Positions 43,012-55,796 of a stretch of 64,000 nucleotides of DNA are shown in pieces (position 1 is the first letter of the stretch; each line of letters opens with the position of its first letter). The DNA lies in contig JAHEWK010000008.1 in the NCBI GenBank assembly GCA_020740775.1, forward strand, positions 3,100,001-3,164,000, in the 5' to 3' direction. The stretch comes from Ilyonectria destructans (lineage: Eukaryota; Ascomycota; Sordariomycetes; Hypocreales; Nectriaceae). Below the pieces are notes generated by a model. That model was not told the DNA's origin and ran no database searches. It was given only the letters and a program-made list of their open reading frames with translations. The translations under genes were made by a program, and so were the position numbers.

Positions 43012-43105
43012 ACTTCGTGAACACTGTAATCCTCACTAGACAGCTAGTATATAGTCAACCGAGGAGTGTACCTCTGCTAGGCATACCTCTTCAGCTATTA
43101 ATACA
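43012..43105 (+). repeat. Inverted repeat arm 1
   Basis: About 90 bp starting ACTTCGTGAACACTGTAATC, almost perfectly complementary to 43318-43403 across most of its length. It contains CTAGACAGCTAGTATATAGTC and GAGGAGTGTACCTCTGCTAG. Confidence 0.75.
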
Positions 43106-43317
43106 ACTTAATTACATCAAACTACCAGTTGACATATTACCAGACCCGTGACTGATATTGCTTAAAGCTGACGTCCTGATGACACTCTGATTAAGTACCG
43201 AACGCCCCCTTGCCTACCCTCACAGAAAGGCCCTCCTTTTAGCCCGAACTGTAGGGTAACCCAGACTCTCTCTGTCGCTGGCTCTGTCCGCACTATGTGC
43301 ATCTCCCACCAACAAAA

Positions 43318-43403
43318 TAGCTGAGGTGCTATACCTAGCAGAGGTACACTCCTCGGGCGACTATATACTAGCTGTCTAGTAAGGATTACAGTGTTCACGA
43401 AGT
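43318..43403 (-). repeat. Inverted repeat arm 2
   Basis: Reverse complement of arm 1, about 210 bp away. A third, more diverged copy in the same orientation as this arm lies at about 43545-43620. Confidence 0.75.
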
Positions 43404-43544
43404 AATCTAGATAATTCTTAGTAGTTAGTTGAAAATTGTAGGGGTGCTCACGGTATGTGACAGCGGTATGTCCAGCCTAAGCTGGGATGTAACAGTCGGT
43501 AGAAGCAATATTAATTACATCTGATAATAGTAGAGAAAGCAATC

Positions 43545-43620
43545 TCAATGTAATTAAGTTGTGTTAATAGCTGATGAGCTGCTTATACTAGATGTGTACT
43601 TCTCAGTTAACTATATACTA
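43545..43620 (-). repeat. Inverted repeat, third diverged copy
   Basis: Reads on the minus strand as CTAGTATATAGTTAACTGAG and later CAGCTATTAACACAACTTAA, about 80 percent like arm 1. It extends further than arm 2 at the inner end. Confidence 0.55.
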
Positions 43621-43692
43621 GGTTAAATATTTTAAAATTAATATTGATTTAAACTAGTTAATAGAAGTTAAATAAATACTATAAAATATTAA

Positions 43693-43958
43693 GTAATTGT
43701 CACGAGCCAAAGGCAACAGACTGGCTAGAGAGCCGCTAGTCCCTAGTTGGAAGTCCGGTCTCGGCCGGATTAGTCCATTCTGTATATTAGTCCGGGCGCA
43801 CATACAACCTTAGACAGGTCAGAGATTAATCTTATTATCATTCGGACCCTACTATCTGTTGCTTCGCGCGACTGGCGAGCCTCCGGCTCTGCTGCAGCGA
43901 CCCTCCAGCTAGGGGCAGCATCCCTCCACTCTCTCTACATTCAGCTCGTTACAGTAAT
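43693..43958. mobile_element. Solo LTR with 5-bp target duplication
   Basis: A 256 bp unit (43698-43953) starts TGTCACGAGC and ends GCTCGTTACA, giving TG...CA termini in imperfect inverted repeat. It is flanked on both sides by GTAAT (43693-43697 and 43954-43958). It is GC-rich and free of obvious RIP decay, unlike the surrounding AT-rich DNA, so it inserted late. No internal retroelement sequence follows, hence a solo LTR, probably of a Gypsy/Ty3 type element. Confidence 0.8.
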
Positions 43959-46322
43959 ATATCTATTCACTATACTAGTCTTATACTCTATTTTATTTAC
44001 TAATAGAAATAGTTTAAATATAACTAAACTAACCACTTTAGGTAAATTAATAAAATAAAATAAAATATTTATAATATCTGGTATTTTAAGTATTAGAAGG
44101 CCACTTACCTTAAGAGAAGTCGTCGGCCGCTGAGCCAGCCCCCAAGTAACGGGAGACTTCAGATAATCTGTTTCAAGAATACCTCAAAAGAAACTGCTAT
44201 ACAGCGCCAGAAGCAGGTCACGATGGCCTCACACCAGGCGAAGACAAATACCTCCATTGGATTAGGCACTGCGAAAGTGGCGATAGCGCGGTCAACGACC
44301 CTCTCACTTACTGGCTATTGTTATTATGAGGTTTCATAAGGACTGGTATAAGGACAGGAAGCGGGGAACTGAGGCAATATCATTACACACGACAAGAATA
44401 ATGAAAATACGGTTTCTGACAGGACCCTTAAAAGCGGATTTCCATTTGCCATCAAGACTTGCCGCAGTCACGGTGGCTGACGCCTTCTGAGCTACTACTC
44501 TCATCATCCCAATTCATATCGCTTTATGTATTGACGAAGAAAAGAGTCCAAGGGGTCGGTATCAGGGACCTGCGCCCAAACCAAAATACACGCCTGGACA
44601 GATGCACTAGCGACTTTGCAGATCTCCTGCAGGCCTTGACGTGGAGGCTCAACGTCCATGGCCCAACATTCACCCTACGAGTACATACACAAGCTGAGTA
44701 ACGAGCTCAATAATCAATTCTAATCAAACGCCAGAATGGCGCGAGAAGAACGCGAAGCTGACGCGGGTGGGACAGGGCAGCTGCGAGACGAAGGTTTTTC
44801 GAGTTTAACTCAAGGAGATGATGCCCTTCAGCACCCGATCATTGGCCAGCGGGCCGTTAGGAGGGCCAAACTGGGACATTGAAGGTGGTGCGCTGATGCG
44901 TGGGTCATGTGGACCATGGGGGACAGGTTAAGTGTAGAAAGTAAGATGTCTTGTCTATGGATAAGCTGAGCAGATTGTCTTATATGACGGCTAACTGCTC
45001 AGTAGATGCCTGGCTTGCCAGGCATCCCTAGGATACGGCTAGCTGCACGCATCATGCGCTGATTGAAATAGATTGTCCCTTTGCACACAACTTGAAGGAC
45101 TTCAATAGCTTGCACTTGTAACACATGGATAAACACCGAGCGTCAATACGCCTACCAGAGTAACCGCGCCCACGCCTGATTCATGGTATTCCCGCCAGTG
45201 TCAATGGAGGTATCATGGCCATACCACTAAACTGGCCGACGACATCCCGGGTGCTCCCACGAACTCCAGACAATGCGCGCCATCACAGGGGTGTGCATCT
45301 CCACTCTGACTATGTTGGTATCAACTCAGTCAGAAACTTGGTTCTATATAGAGAACCCAGTCGCTTGTAAAATGTCGTTCGCAAGCACTTTACCCCATAA
45401 ATCAATACGGAGGTTCGGGGCTGACTAACCCTTTGTGTCCTCTCCTACATCTTCAACCAGAGACCTGCTATTGAGTGGAAGCGGGAGTAGTATTGACCAT
45501 TCTCACGTAAACGAACTCTTCTTTAGCTCTGCAGATGACGAGCGCAAAATTGGCGCGCTCATTGCAGCCGTGGATTTGGTTATGGATTGATGCGAGCGGA
45601 CGGCGCGGACGACAAGCAGAAGCCTTCTATGTTGGCTGCGCAGTGTACGACCGCACGGATGTTATGCCAGACCCCTTACGTTCGTCAGTAAAACCGCAAG
45701 CAGGAGGAAGTATATCCGGCTCCTCAAGCGCTTCACAGCCACACTGTTTCGCGCCTACCGCTTGCCCGTTCATATTCGGCGATGTAGGACAGCCATTCGG
45801 TTCAAGAAGTCGCAGCTTAGTTTGATAACGACTATATGGAACCACAAAGTTTGGGCTAGCACGGTGTACGTAAGGAAGGTAGTGATGTAGAATACGGGCG
45901 AGAAGTACCCTAGCCTAGGACCGAGGAACTTTAGGAAGTTACGCTGACAATCACTAATACAGACGCTGTTATCGAAACTTCGACTAAATCTAATTGGAGG
46001 TGAGGAGTGACACTTGCTGTTGGCGTGAAGATAGTCAGCTGTCCATGGATTCAAATTGTGTATATTAAATTGAGGATAATCACTCTAGCTGGGCAGAATG
46101 TGAATTGAATGAATAAGTTGTCTTCAGAGGCAATTGAGGGCATGGGTGATTAATACTCCCACGACGCTTAACGAATGTAACTAAGCTGACCTTTAGGTCG
46201 AGTAAATAGATGCCGGCGCAGACATATCTTGATAAGGAACCGATTACGTTCCCATAAATTGCCCATCTTGGCTCTCCGTGCTCGCCCTTGTCGCTTACCC
46301 ATAAAATAGCCAAATGTGTGTC
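43959..46322. other. Gene-poor stretch
   Basis: About 2.4 kb: AT-rich to about 44110, then normal composition. No supported genes. A 96-residue plus-strand frame (45535-45825) and its antisense shadow have no family features. It forms the boundary between transposon debris and the alpha-glucan cluster. Confidence 0.45.
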
Positions 46323-48146
46323 TTAGGCGATAGTCCAGTCCCCCCAGAAATTAGGATGAATGTTGAGCTGGCCAAGTTCATCTGCCATCCAATTCGTCGT
46401 GTCGACCTTCTTACCACCAACCGACCAATCCTTAATATGGAGACCCAGTTTGAGCTTGTCTTGTCCCGGAATATAGGCATCTTCATTCTCGCCAATCTTC
46501 ATTCCAATTAGGCTTTGACCAAGTTGGACGTTGTCATCCTTGAGCAAAGCGTCAAATTTGACGTCGCCCACTGACAAGTCGTAGTTCTGAAGAGGTGAGA
46601 TACGGAACAAAGCTGGACAATACCCTTCGCAAGTTATATCCGAAATTTTCCCAGTCACAGTCATCGACGCGTTCACAAACTTCTCGCTCTGATAGTTGGG
46701 TGACGCTCCGATGATTGCAGACGGAACACCGGTCTCGCTCTTGAACCAGCGGGTGTGGATCACCCTGAGGCCTTGGATGGTAACTCCAGAGATATCACGA
46801 GGTTTCCAACCCATTTGAATAACTGGATCGTTGTGACATTTCCATACCGTTACATCCCGAACCTTTGCATTCGAGTGGTAGAGCTTGATGGCGTCATCAT
46901 TGACATGTAAAAAGCAGTCTTTAACGGTGCCAGCATAGATCTGTGGACCGTCTGTCTGGAAGTAAAAAGCCCCAACTTGCTTATAGTCCGAAATCTGTTG
47001 TTTGACCTTGTTGTCTTCCTCATGATCTGTCTGGTACTTGGGAAAGAGGTCCACAGTGTTAAAGGGCGGGGCGTTAAGAGTCGGCCCAACACAATGCCAT
47101 GTCTGGCTATCCAGGACTGACTGGTGTGAAAAGATTCTAAGGCTGGTTCGATCGTCCTTCTCCGCGACATAGTTTTTGGCTGTGTTTGCCATGTAAGCAT
47201 AGTTTTCACCAGATAATACGCCGTGCCCAATGGTATAAAAGTCATTCTTCGAGGTTGTGTATTCGAATGCACCCTTGATATAGGTTCCGGGCTCGAAGTA
47301 GACGTAATGGGTGTTGGAGTCCAGTTTGATATGGCTCTTGCCCAAGTGGCCATCCTTTTCCATCCAGTAGATACCAGCCTCGAAGTACAGAGTAGGCTTC
47401 GATCTAATCGTCGACTCGGTTATCTTTCCGGGCTTTAGAACTTGAGTGTCCGAAGAAGTCTTGGACGGAATCAGCTTCTTGGGAATGAAAGGGCTAGCGA
47501 AGATGAGAAGAGCGTTTCGCGGCTCTTCGCTAACGAGAAGACCTCCTGATTCTACGTACGACTGCCCGTTCGAACGATAAGCGTAGAGATCATTCTGAAA
47601 TTCAACTGAAAATCTTCGGCCGCTGGAATCATACGGGACACGTATGACAACTGTGTTCGCGTCTGGCGAGTTGATGGTGTACTTGACATTGGAAGGGCGG
47701 ATCACAGTGTTTGATGCCGGACCAAGCTCCGAATTGTCAGTTGACTTGATTCGGACTTCAACATCTTGGGAATATTCGAACTGCGTCCATGCCATGTTGA
47801 TTTTGGCGTCCGTCTCAATGGTGATACCATCGCCGTCTTGAAGGTTGTACTCCTGGCCAGGGTTTGCTGGATCATACATCTTTCCATTTCCATTCCTCGG
47901 AATGGATTCATAGACGAATGAATCCTGGAATTCCCCCTTGCCGGTGAGACGGACGGACACCGAGTACTTGCGCGACTGGCGGACTTCATTGGCGGCCACC
48001 GGACCGTGGTCACTGACTTGGTGTTTATCGTGCCACCAAGTGTGCAAGCCGATTCCTTTCGATGCCTGAGGACTGATGCTTGCAGCCAGCGAGCCGGCTA
48101 CATGCAGAGAATTGACAAATGCAACGAGAAGGCCTGCAACCCGCAT
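46323..48146 (-). CDS. Secreted GH49 glucanase (isopullulanase/dextranase)
   Basis: An intronless 607-residue protein from ATG 48146. The frame is open to 48386, but that extension is 5' UTR/promoter. MRVAGLLVAFVNSLHVAGSL is a signal peptide. The N-terminal beta-sandwich begins LHTWWHDKHQVSDHGPVAAN, characteristic of GH49. The right-handed beta-helix carries the acidic centre: YFQTDGPQIYAGTV and LHVNDDAIKLYHSNAKV provide the three Asp residues known as catalytic in Aspergillus isopullulanase and Penicillium dextranase. GNWQ-type C-terminal coils end near HPNFWGDWTIA. Length fits the family (about 560-610). It cleaves internal linkages of dextran, giving isomaltose, or of pullulan, giving isopanose; which one cannot be settled by eye. 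It lies next to an intracellular alpha-glucosidase, a regulator and a permease. Confidence 0.93.
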   Translation of the reverse strand: MRVAGLLVAFVNSLHVAGSLAASISPQASKGIGLHTWWHDKHQVSDHGPVAANEVRQSRKYSVSVRLTGKGEFQDSFVYESIPRNGNGKMYDPANPGQEYNLQDGDGITIETDAKINMAWTQFEYSQDVEVRIKSTDNSELGPASNTVIRPSNVKYTINSPDANTVVIRVPYDSSGRRFSVEFQNDLYAYRSNGQSYVESGGLLVSEEPRNALLIFASPFIPKKLIPSKTSSDTQVLKPGKITESTIRSKPTLYFEAGIYWMEKDGHLGKSHIKLDSNTHYVYFEPGTYIKGAFEYTTSKNDFYTIGHGVLSGENYAYMANTAKNYVAEKDDRTSLRIFSHQSVLDSQTWHCVGPTLNAPPFNTVDLFPKYQTDHEEDNKVKQQISDYKQVGAFYFQTDGPQIYAGTVKDCFLHVNDDAIKLYHSNAKVRDVTVWKCHNDPVIQMGWKPRDISGVTIQGLRVIHTRWFKSETGVPSAIIGASPNYQSEKFVNASMTVTGKISDITCEGYCPALFRISPLQNYDLSVGDVKFDALLKDDNVQLGQSLIGMKIGENEDAYIPGQDKLKLGLHIKDWSVGGKKVDTTNWMADELGQLNIHPNFWGDWTIA

Positions 48147-48244
48147 GATGAACAAATGAGTCGAATTGTGTGCCAGGAAACGTGTCTTGAAGGGAATGTT
48201 GTTGAGAAGGGAGAATAAGGTCTGGTCTGCTGGTTGCGGGGTGC

Positions 48245-48262
48245 ATCTAATAAATATATTCT
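48245..48262 (-). promoter_or_regulatory. TATA-like element of the GH49 gene
   Basis: Minus-strand AGAATATATTTATTAG lies about 105 bp upstream of ATG 48146. Confidence 0.4.
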
Positions 48263-48364
48263 GCAGGAGGCAGCGCTTTTCGGCAAATTCACACGACTCT
48301 CTCTGCGAATCATGTCCTGTTTGGGTGATCCCGAGAAACCGGCAAAACAGAGTTCTGGAGAGAC

Positions 48365-48390
48365 GCGGGGAAACGCGGGGAAACACGGGG
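48365..48390. promoter_or_regulatory. Tandem CreA-like (SYGGRG) sites in the GH49 promoter
   Basis: GCGGGG occurs at 48365-48370 and 48375-48380, with a third related ACGGGG at 48385-48390. They lie in a perfect 10-bp periodic array (GCGGGGAAAC-type units) about 220-245 bp upstream of the start codon. Paired SYGGRG sites are the known binding context of the carbon-catabolite repressor CreA. Actual binding is inferred. Confidence 0.5.
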
Positions 48391-49559
48391 AAGCCGCTAA
48401 AAGGCGGAGCATGGCTTGAAGTGGTATTTGGCCGAGCTTCATTGACATGGACCTCACTTCTGGCAAGGTCTGGGCCGCTAAGAACACTAAGGAGCAGTTA
48501 GACCACGACGAGCATTTTGGGCGCGTTCGATGAGTAAACCCGGATGACCACGAGTGGACATCTCGACTTGGTAATTGACCGTATTGCAGGATGGTTGGTT
48601 TGTGGCGCACTGATGCGCTACGCCGTCACGAACAAGGTATTTCCCAAATCCGAGCTCGCACCATATACTTGAGCAGTTGGAAACGAGACACCCTCGCAAG
48701 GCAGGATCACACCATGAATTCATGGGTCCCAGATTCCACTCGCCGGTCCGTCAACTGGCCCCATCTTGGTATGATCTCCAATCCAATGGAAACTGTTCAC
48801 TGGTTTCTCAGAACGCTCTTTGTCACTGACTCGACAATCGGCGGTTGTAGGATTGACTGAGCATGAGTTTACTGTTCATAAAGCTGTCCTCAATGGCAGT
48901 TATCTGGTACGTATTGAACATCTAGGTGTCTACAACGTTGCAAACTATGGTATGGCCCAGTTCTTCGTTGCCTGTGGTCAGATTGAAGTTACCGGGGGAG
49001 GTTCTGGAACCCTGGAACTTTGGTTGCGTTCCAGGCGCGTATGAGCAAATGATCCGACATCTACTTCCATAACTATCATCCTCCAGTAAGAGACCCTCTG
49101 ATTTCTACCAGAATACAGCTGACAGCTCTCAGCCGACATCATATGCCATTCCTGGTCCCCTATGTTGGACGCAGGAGACTCACCAATATTCCGCTCCTTT
49201 GTCAGAACGGTGGTTTTATGTTTCATTTCTTTGACCTGTGAGGTTTGTATCGCATGTATTTATGCAGGGACCGAGCTGAGATCACATGGATGCTAGATCA
49301 TGTTGTTTCAGCGCTGATGACACCATGCAGCCTTGCCTTGGACAAGTCCCGGGTTCATAATTTTCACGAGAAGCTGGTAGAATGACCACGAAAAGTCTTT
49401 AGCTTTGCTAAGGCCGCACATCGGATGCATTCATACCCCTAGCAAACGGCTTAAAAACAAGTATTAAGACTTACTGAGGAAATCAAGAACGTTAGCCTCT
49501 GGGCTGGTCAATTGATATCATTGGCTATATATAGCTCCAGCTTTGCTCTTTGACTACGG
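48391..49559. other. Intergenic stretch between GH49 and GH13 genes
   Basis: About 1.2 kb; it holds the distal GH49 promoter and the GH13 3' flank. Short frames (48591-48860, 48820-49044) have no recognisable features. Confidence 0.45.
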
Positions 49560-52653
<3,094 letters not shown>

Positions 52654-54722
52654 CTAAAGGTTGGCACCTTCACTCATGCACTCGCTCCTTTGTAGATCCA
52701 CGCTTCCTGACATGCGTCTTTCTTCGTCTGTGACCTCTGGGAATGCCATGGGCTGAAGCCTGGCTGCCAACACGGTACTTGCTCTCTGAGCCAAGGGCCG
52801 GAGATACTGCGACTCATGATTGCGGAAGCCAGCCAGGAACACCATAAAGTTGTGAAGATAATCCGGCGCTGAGAAAAAGCCCGTGTAAAAATCGTCGACG
52901 TCTAAGCTCGCTAGTATGTCGCATAGGCAATTAGCAACGTCAGATATTTTTTGCTCCTACAATAGCAAGATGGAGTCAGCGACCAGTTATCTCAGCAGTG
53001 GTGAGGTTGAGGCCATATAGGACGTAGTGCATACCATACCAATCCCGTGAGGCTCGAGCGACGTTGGAGTAGCGGAGGTGATAACATGTAGTAAGCTCCT
53101 AGATGTATCAAGAACACGACGGGTATTGGACGTAAGGTCGTTCTGCAGAAACCCCTCGTACTTATCTTTGATTAAGGTGGGCTCTGGTGAAAGCTCCCTT
53201 TGCAACCGGCAAGCAAGTATGCGGAGCCAATGCTGTGTAGCCAGGATATCCAAACGTTGCGTCTCATCAATCTCGGAAACTGAAAGCACGCCTGAGACAT
53301 CATCGTGCTTGAGAAGCTTGGCTATAGACTGGCTAGTTTGTTGTGGTATGCCAACGCCGCCCAGTACAGGCTGATTCGCCCATGCGGCAATGAACACTTC
53401 ATCGACTGTGGCGAATACCTTGGCCAGTGTTACGAAACCATATGCCAATTTCGGGTCTCCGGACTCGAATACGCGGGGGAGATCGATGGTTGGTTTCAAG
53501 ACTGTTCTACGCCGATGCTGGATAGCATATGCCCTGTGGAAGCTTCAGTCAGCCGTGCCGTGGTAATTGCACATTGATAACAAATCTAAGTCTCGACTCA
53601 CCTTTCGGTAATAAAGAGGAGCCAGAAGAGCCGTTTGCGGCGTTGCTCTATTTCCGCACGAAGACCCTTGTAGGCATTTGCTTCATCTAGCCGCAAAGCT
53701 TGGACGAATCCTATGGCCTCTCGAAGATAGTACCAGGCAGATCGACTCAGAGCCATGTTTCCATGGTACGCAAATAGGAAGAAGGACGTAAGAATCGTCC
53801 ACTCATCGGGATCCTCAATAAACTCTTGTTGTTGGCGGGCCTGCATACACTGAGCGACGAAGAACTGGGCTGAGAAAGCTGGTTGCGGGTTGAGAACCCA
53901 TTGTAGATCACCATGACCATCAAGCTCTGGTATGTCTGTCGCAAAAGCCCCCAGATCTGCGGCATTCAGCTGCACAATAACTGCTGCTGAAAGCGCAGCG
54001 AGGAATGCGTACAACCCCACGGATATTGGTTCCTCTTCCTGCTCTTCTGGCCTCAACAATTGCAACAGAGCTTCTCGGTCAACAACAGGGAACACAGGGT
54101 ACAGACGCTGCAGGAAAATCCGTACATAGGGGACGAAAACCGAACGTTGAAGCATAAAGGAGAGAGGTTGACATAAATCTTGTGTCCCATCGTTGCTTGT
54201 CCACGCTCCCGCATCTTTTCCAGCTTGAGGGTATTTCGAATGGGAGACGTTCTCGGTTAGGTATGATTCAATGATCTCATACTGTTGTAGAGTGATGGGG
54301 CTGGTACTGTCCGATGATGCGTCTATCTCGCGAGAACTCCGCGATGTGTTGCAACCTTTCAATACGTCCGGATCCATTACTAGCATAGAAGGCATTCCCA
54401 AATCATTGGCGAGTTCCTGGGAGGGGACAATCGACTCGGGGCTTGTTGCCGGCGTAGGTTCATTGGTATCACGGGGCATATCGGGTGTTGTCGCAGAACT
54501 AGGCGAGCCAGGTGGTGCCGCCCAGGTGGCATTACGGGGCCTGCGCCCTCTGACTTTCGGAACAGCAGTGTATGAGCAGGTTATTCGACTTCTCCTGCAC
54601 ATTTCACACGGCTGTTGACGGTTACACCTCGCTTTTTTCCGGCGACATTGGTCACATGCCGGCCCTGGAGCCGGCTGCAGTGGTGAGCCGAGTTTGGGAT
54701 GGTACAGCTTGAAAGAGAGCAT
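52654..54722 (-). CDS. Zn2Cys6 transcription factor of the alpha-glucan cluster (MalR-like role)
   Basis: Exons 54722-53602, 53533-53035 and 52956-52654 give 640 residues. ATG 54722 is used because the longer frame starts with TTG. The zinc cluster ACDQCRRKKARCNRQQPCEM CRRSRITCSY lies near residue 22-50 (C-x2-C-x6-C-x5-C-x2-C-x6-C), followed by the basic stretch KVRGRRPRN. A linker rich in Ser/Thr/Pro precedes the fungal TF domain, with YVRIFLQRLYPVFPVVDREA, GLYAFLAALSAAVIVQLNAA and RSAWYYLREAIGFVQALRLD EANAYKGL. The EQRRKRLFWLLFITERAYAI block spans the first intron. This layout is that of sugar-responsive activators of starch/maltose genes. The promoter faces the permease across 1.07 kb. Its position inside the cluster suggests it activates the permease, alpha-glucosidase and GH49 genes; that role is inferred. 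Confidence 0.88.
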
Positions 54723-55796
54723 CGGAAGTGGGGATTTCTCGCAACGAGGCCGAAGCTCAAGGTGTCTCCGGCATGCAATCTGCTGATTGGGGTAATCAAC
54801 CGATATTGATTGCGGCGTTGTAATATTGAGGGGCCAAACTATGGGACGAAAAGAGTCAACAGTATGAGGAGTGGTACCTGGTTCCTGGAACAATGGTCAC
54901 TATAGATATAAAGGGAAACTGCCCGGTGATGCGGAGTTCTCTCAGGGGCGTCCCATGGGCGGAATGAAGAGTTTGAGTTTGCCCAAACCAAATCAAGCCC
55001 AGCTCTGTAACCCTGCAGGCTTCCCCGCAATGAATCATGTGACTATGTGATGATCTAACTAATTTAGCGCCAATGTCGGTCCGATGACGACAACTAACCA
55101 TTCTGTACTCGGTAAATGACCGAAGCCTAGCAGGGCAGCCAGGCCCGATAGGGCCAAACAGAGGGGCAGGAAAGCCTGCCGGCCACAAAACGACGGGCAC
55201 AACACTATTGATGAGAACGGTCAAGGTCACGTACATGAAGCAGGTTTTGCACACATTGGAGTTCAAGGCTTTAAAAATTTACGATTCACACTAGCCATAA
55301 TGAGTAATTCACCGAAAAGCAGTCTAAATCCCCCAACTCTATTTTTGGCATATGCCAGTGTCTTGCAAAACGTCAGCGCACCTACGGAGTAACCATTTAT
55401 GGTAAAGGGCCGGAGGGTGACGAACCAAAGTCAATGGCTTCTGCGCTTTAACCTCATTGAGGAAAGCCCGGGCTATTTGCTGGGGGTTGCGGGGAGAGAG
55501 TTCGAGCAACCCCGGATTGTGGCTCAACCGGCGCATTCTTCAATAGTCAACTGGTTGAGAGTTCTGGCCCTCTGAGACAGCCGAGCCACCTTCTGGCCAG
55601 TTACCCCAAGAAATCGAGGTCCAGGGGAACGATGCTATAGTAACCTGGTCTGACTCAACTGGAGAGCTACATATAAGGAGGTTGTCCCAGTTCTCCTTTG
55701 ACTATCCTCGAAACACTTCACTGCCATCACCGATCGGGGCACATTCACTCGGTTATTCTTTTTCCTCTTGGCGAACTTTGTTAAACACAGCTAAGA
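54723..55796. promoter_or_regulatory. Divergent promoter between regulator and permease
   Basis: 1.07 kb shared by two divergent genes. A TATAA element sits at 55672-55676, about 120 bp before the permease ATG. An inverted CGG-N12-CCG pair at 55513-55530 is a candidate Zn2Cys6 site. The 136-residue frame antisense to it (54856-55266) is not supported. Confidence 0.45.

Larger units (their letters stand above)
41030..43692. mobile_element. RIP-degraded transposon block
   Basis: About 2.7 kb of mostly AT-rich sequence with dense stops in all frames. It contains TATATATA words, an 11-bp tandem repeat (GGTGGCAATAG, about 41508-41538), a G tract at 42579-42589 and the repeated segments listed separately. 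This is consistent with nested, decayed retroelements. Confidence 0.6.

Noticed and set aside
49000..49226. Minus-strand frame in the GH49-GH13 gap
   Set aside because: 82 residues, polar, no motif; probably promoter sequence.
54856..55266. 136-residue minus-strand frame upstream of the regulator
   Set aside because: Lies in the divergent promoter, begins far from the zinc-cluster frame and has no motif.
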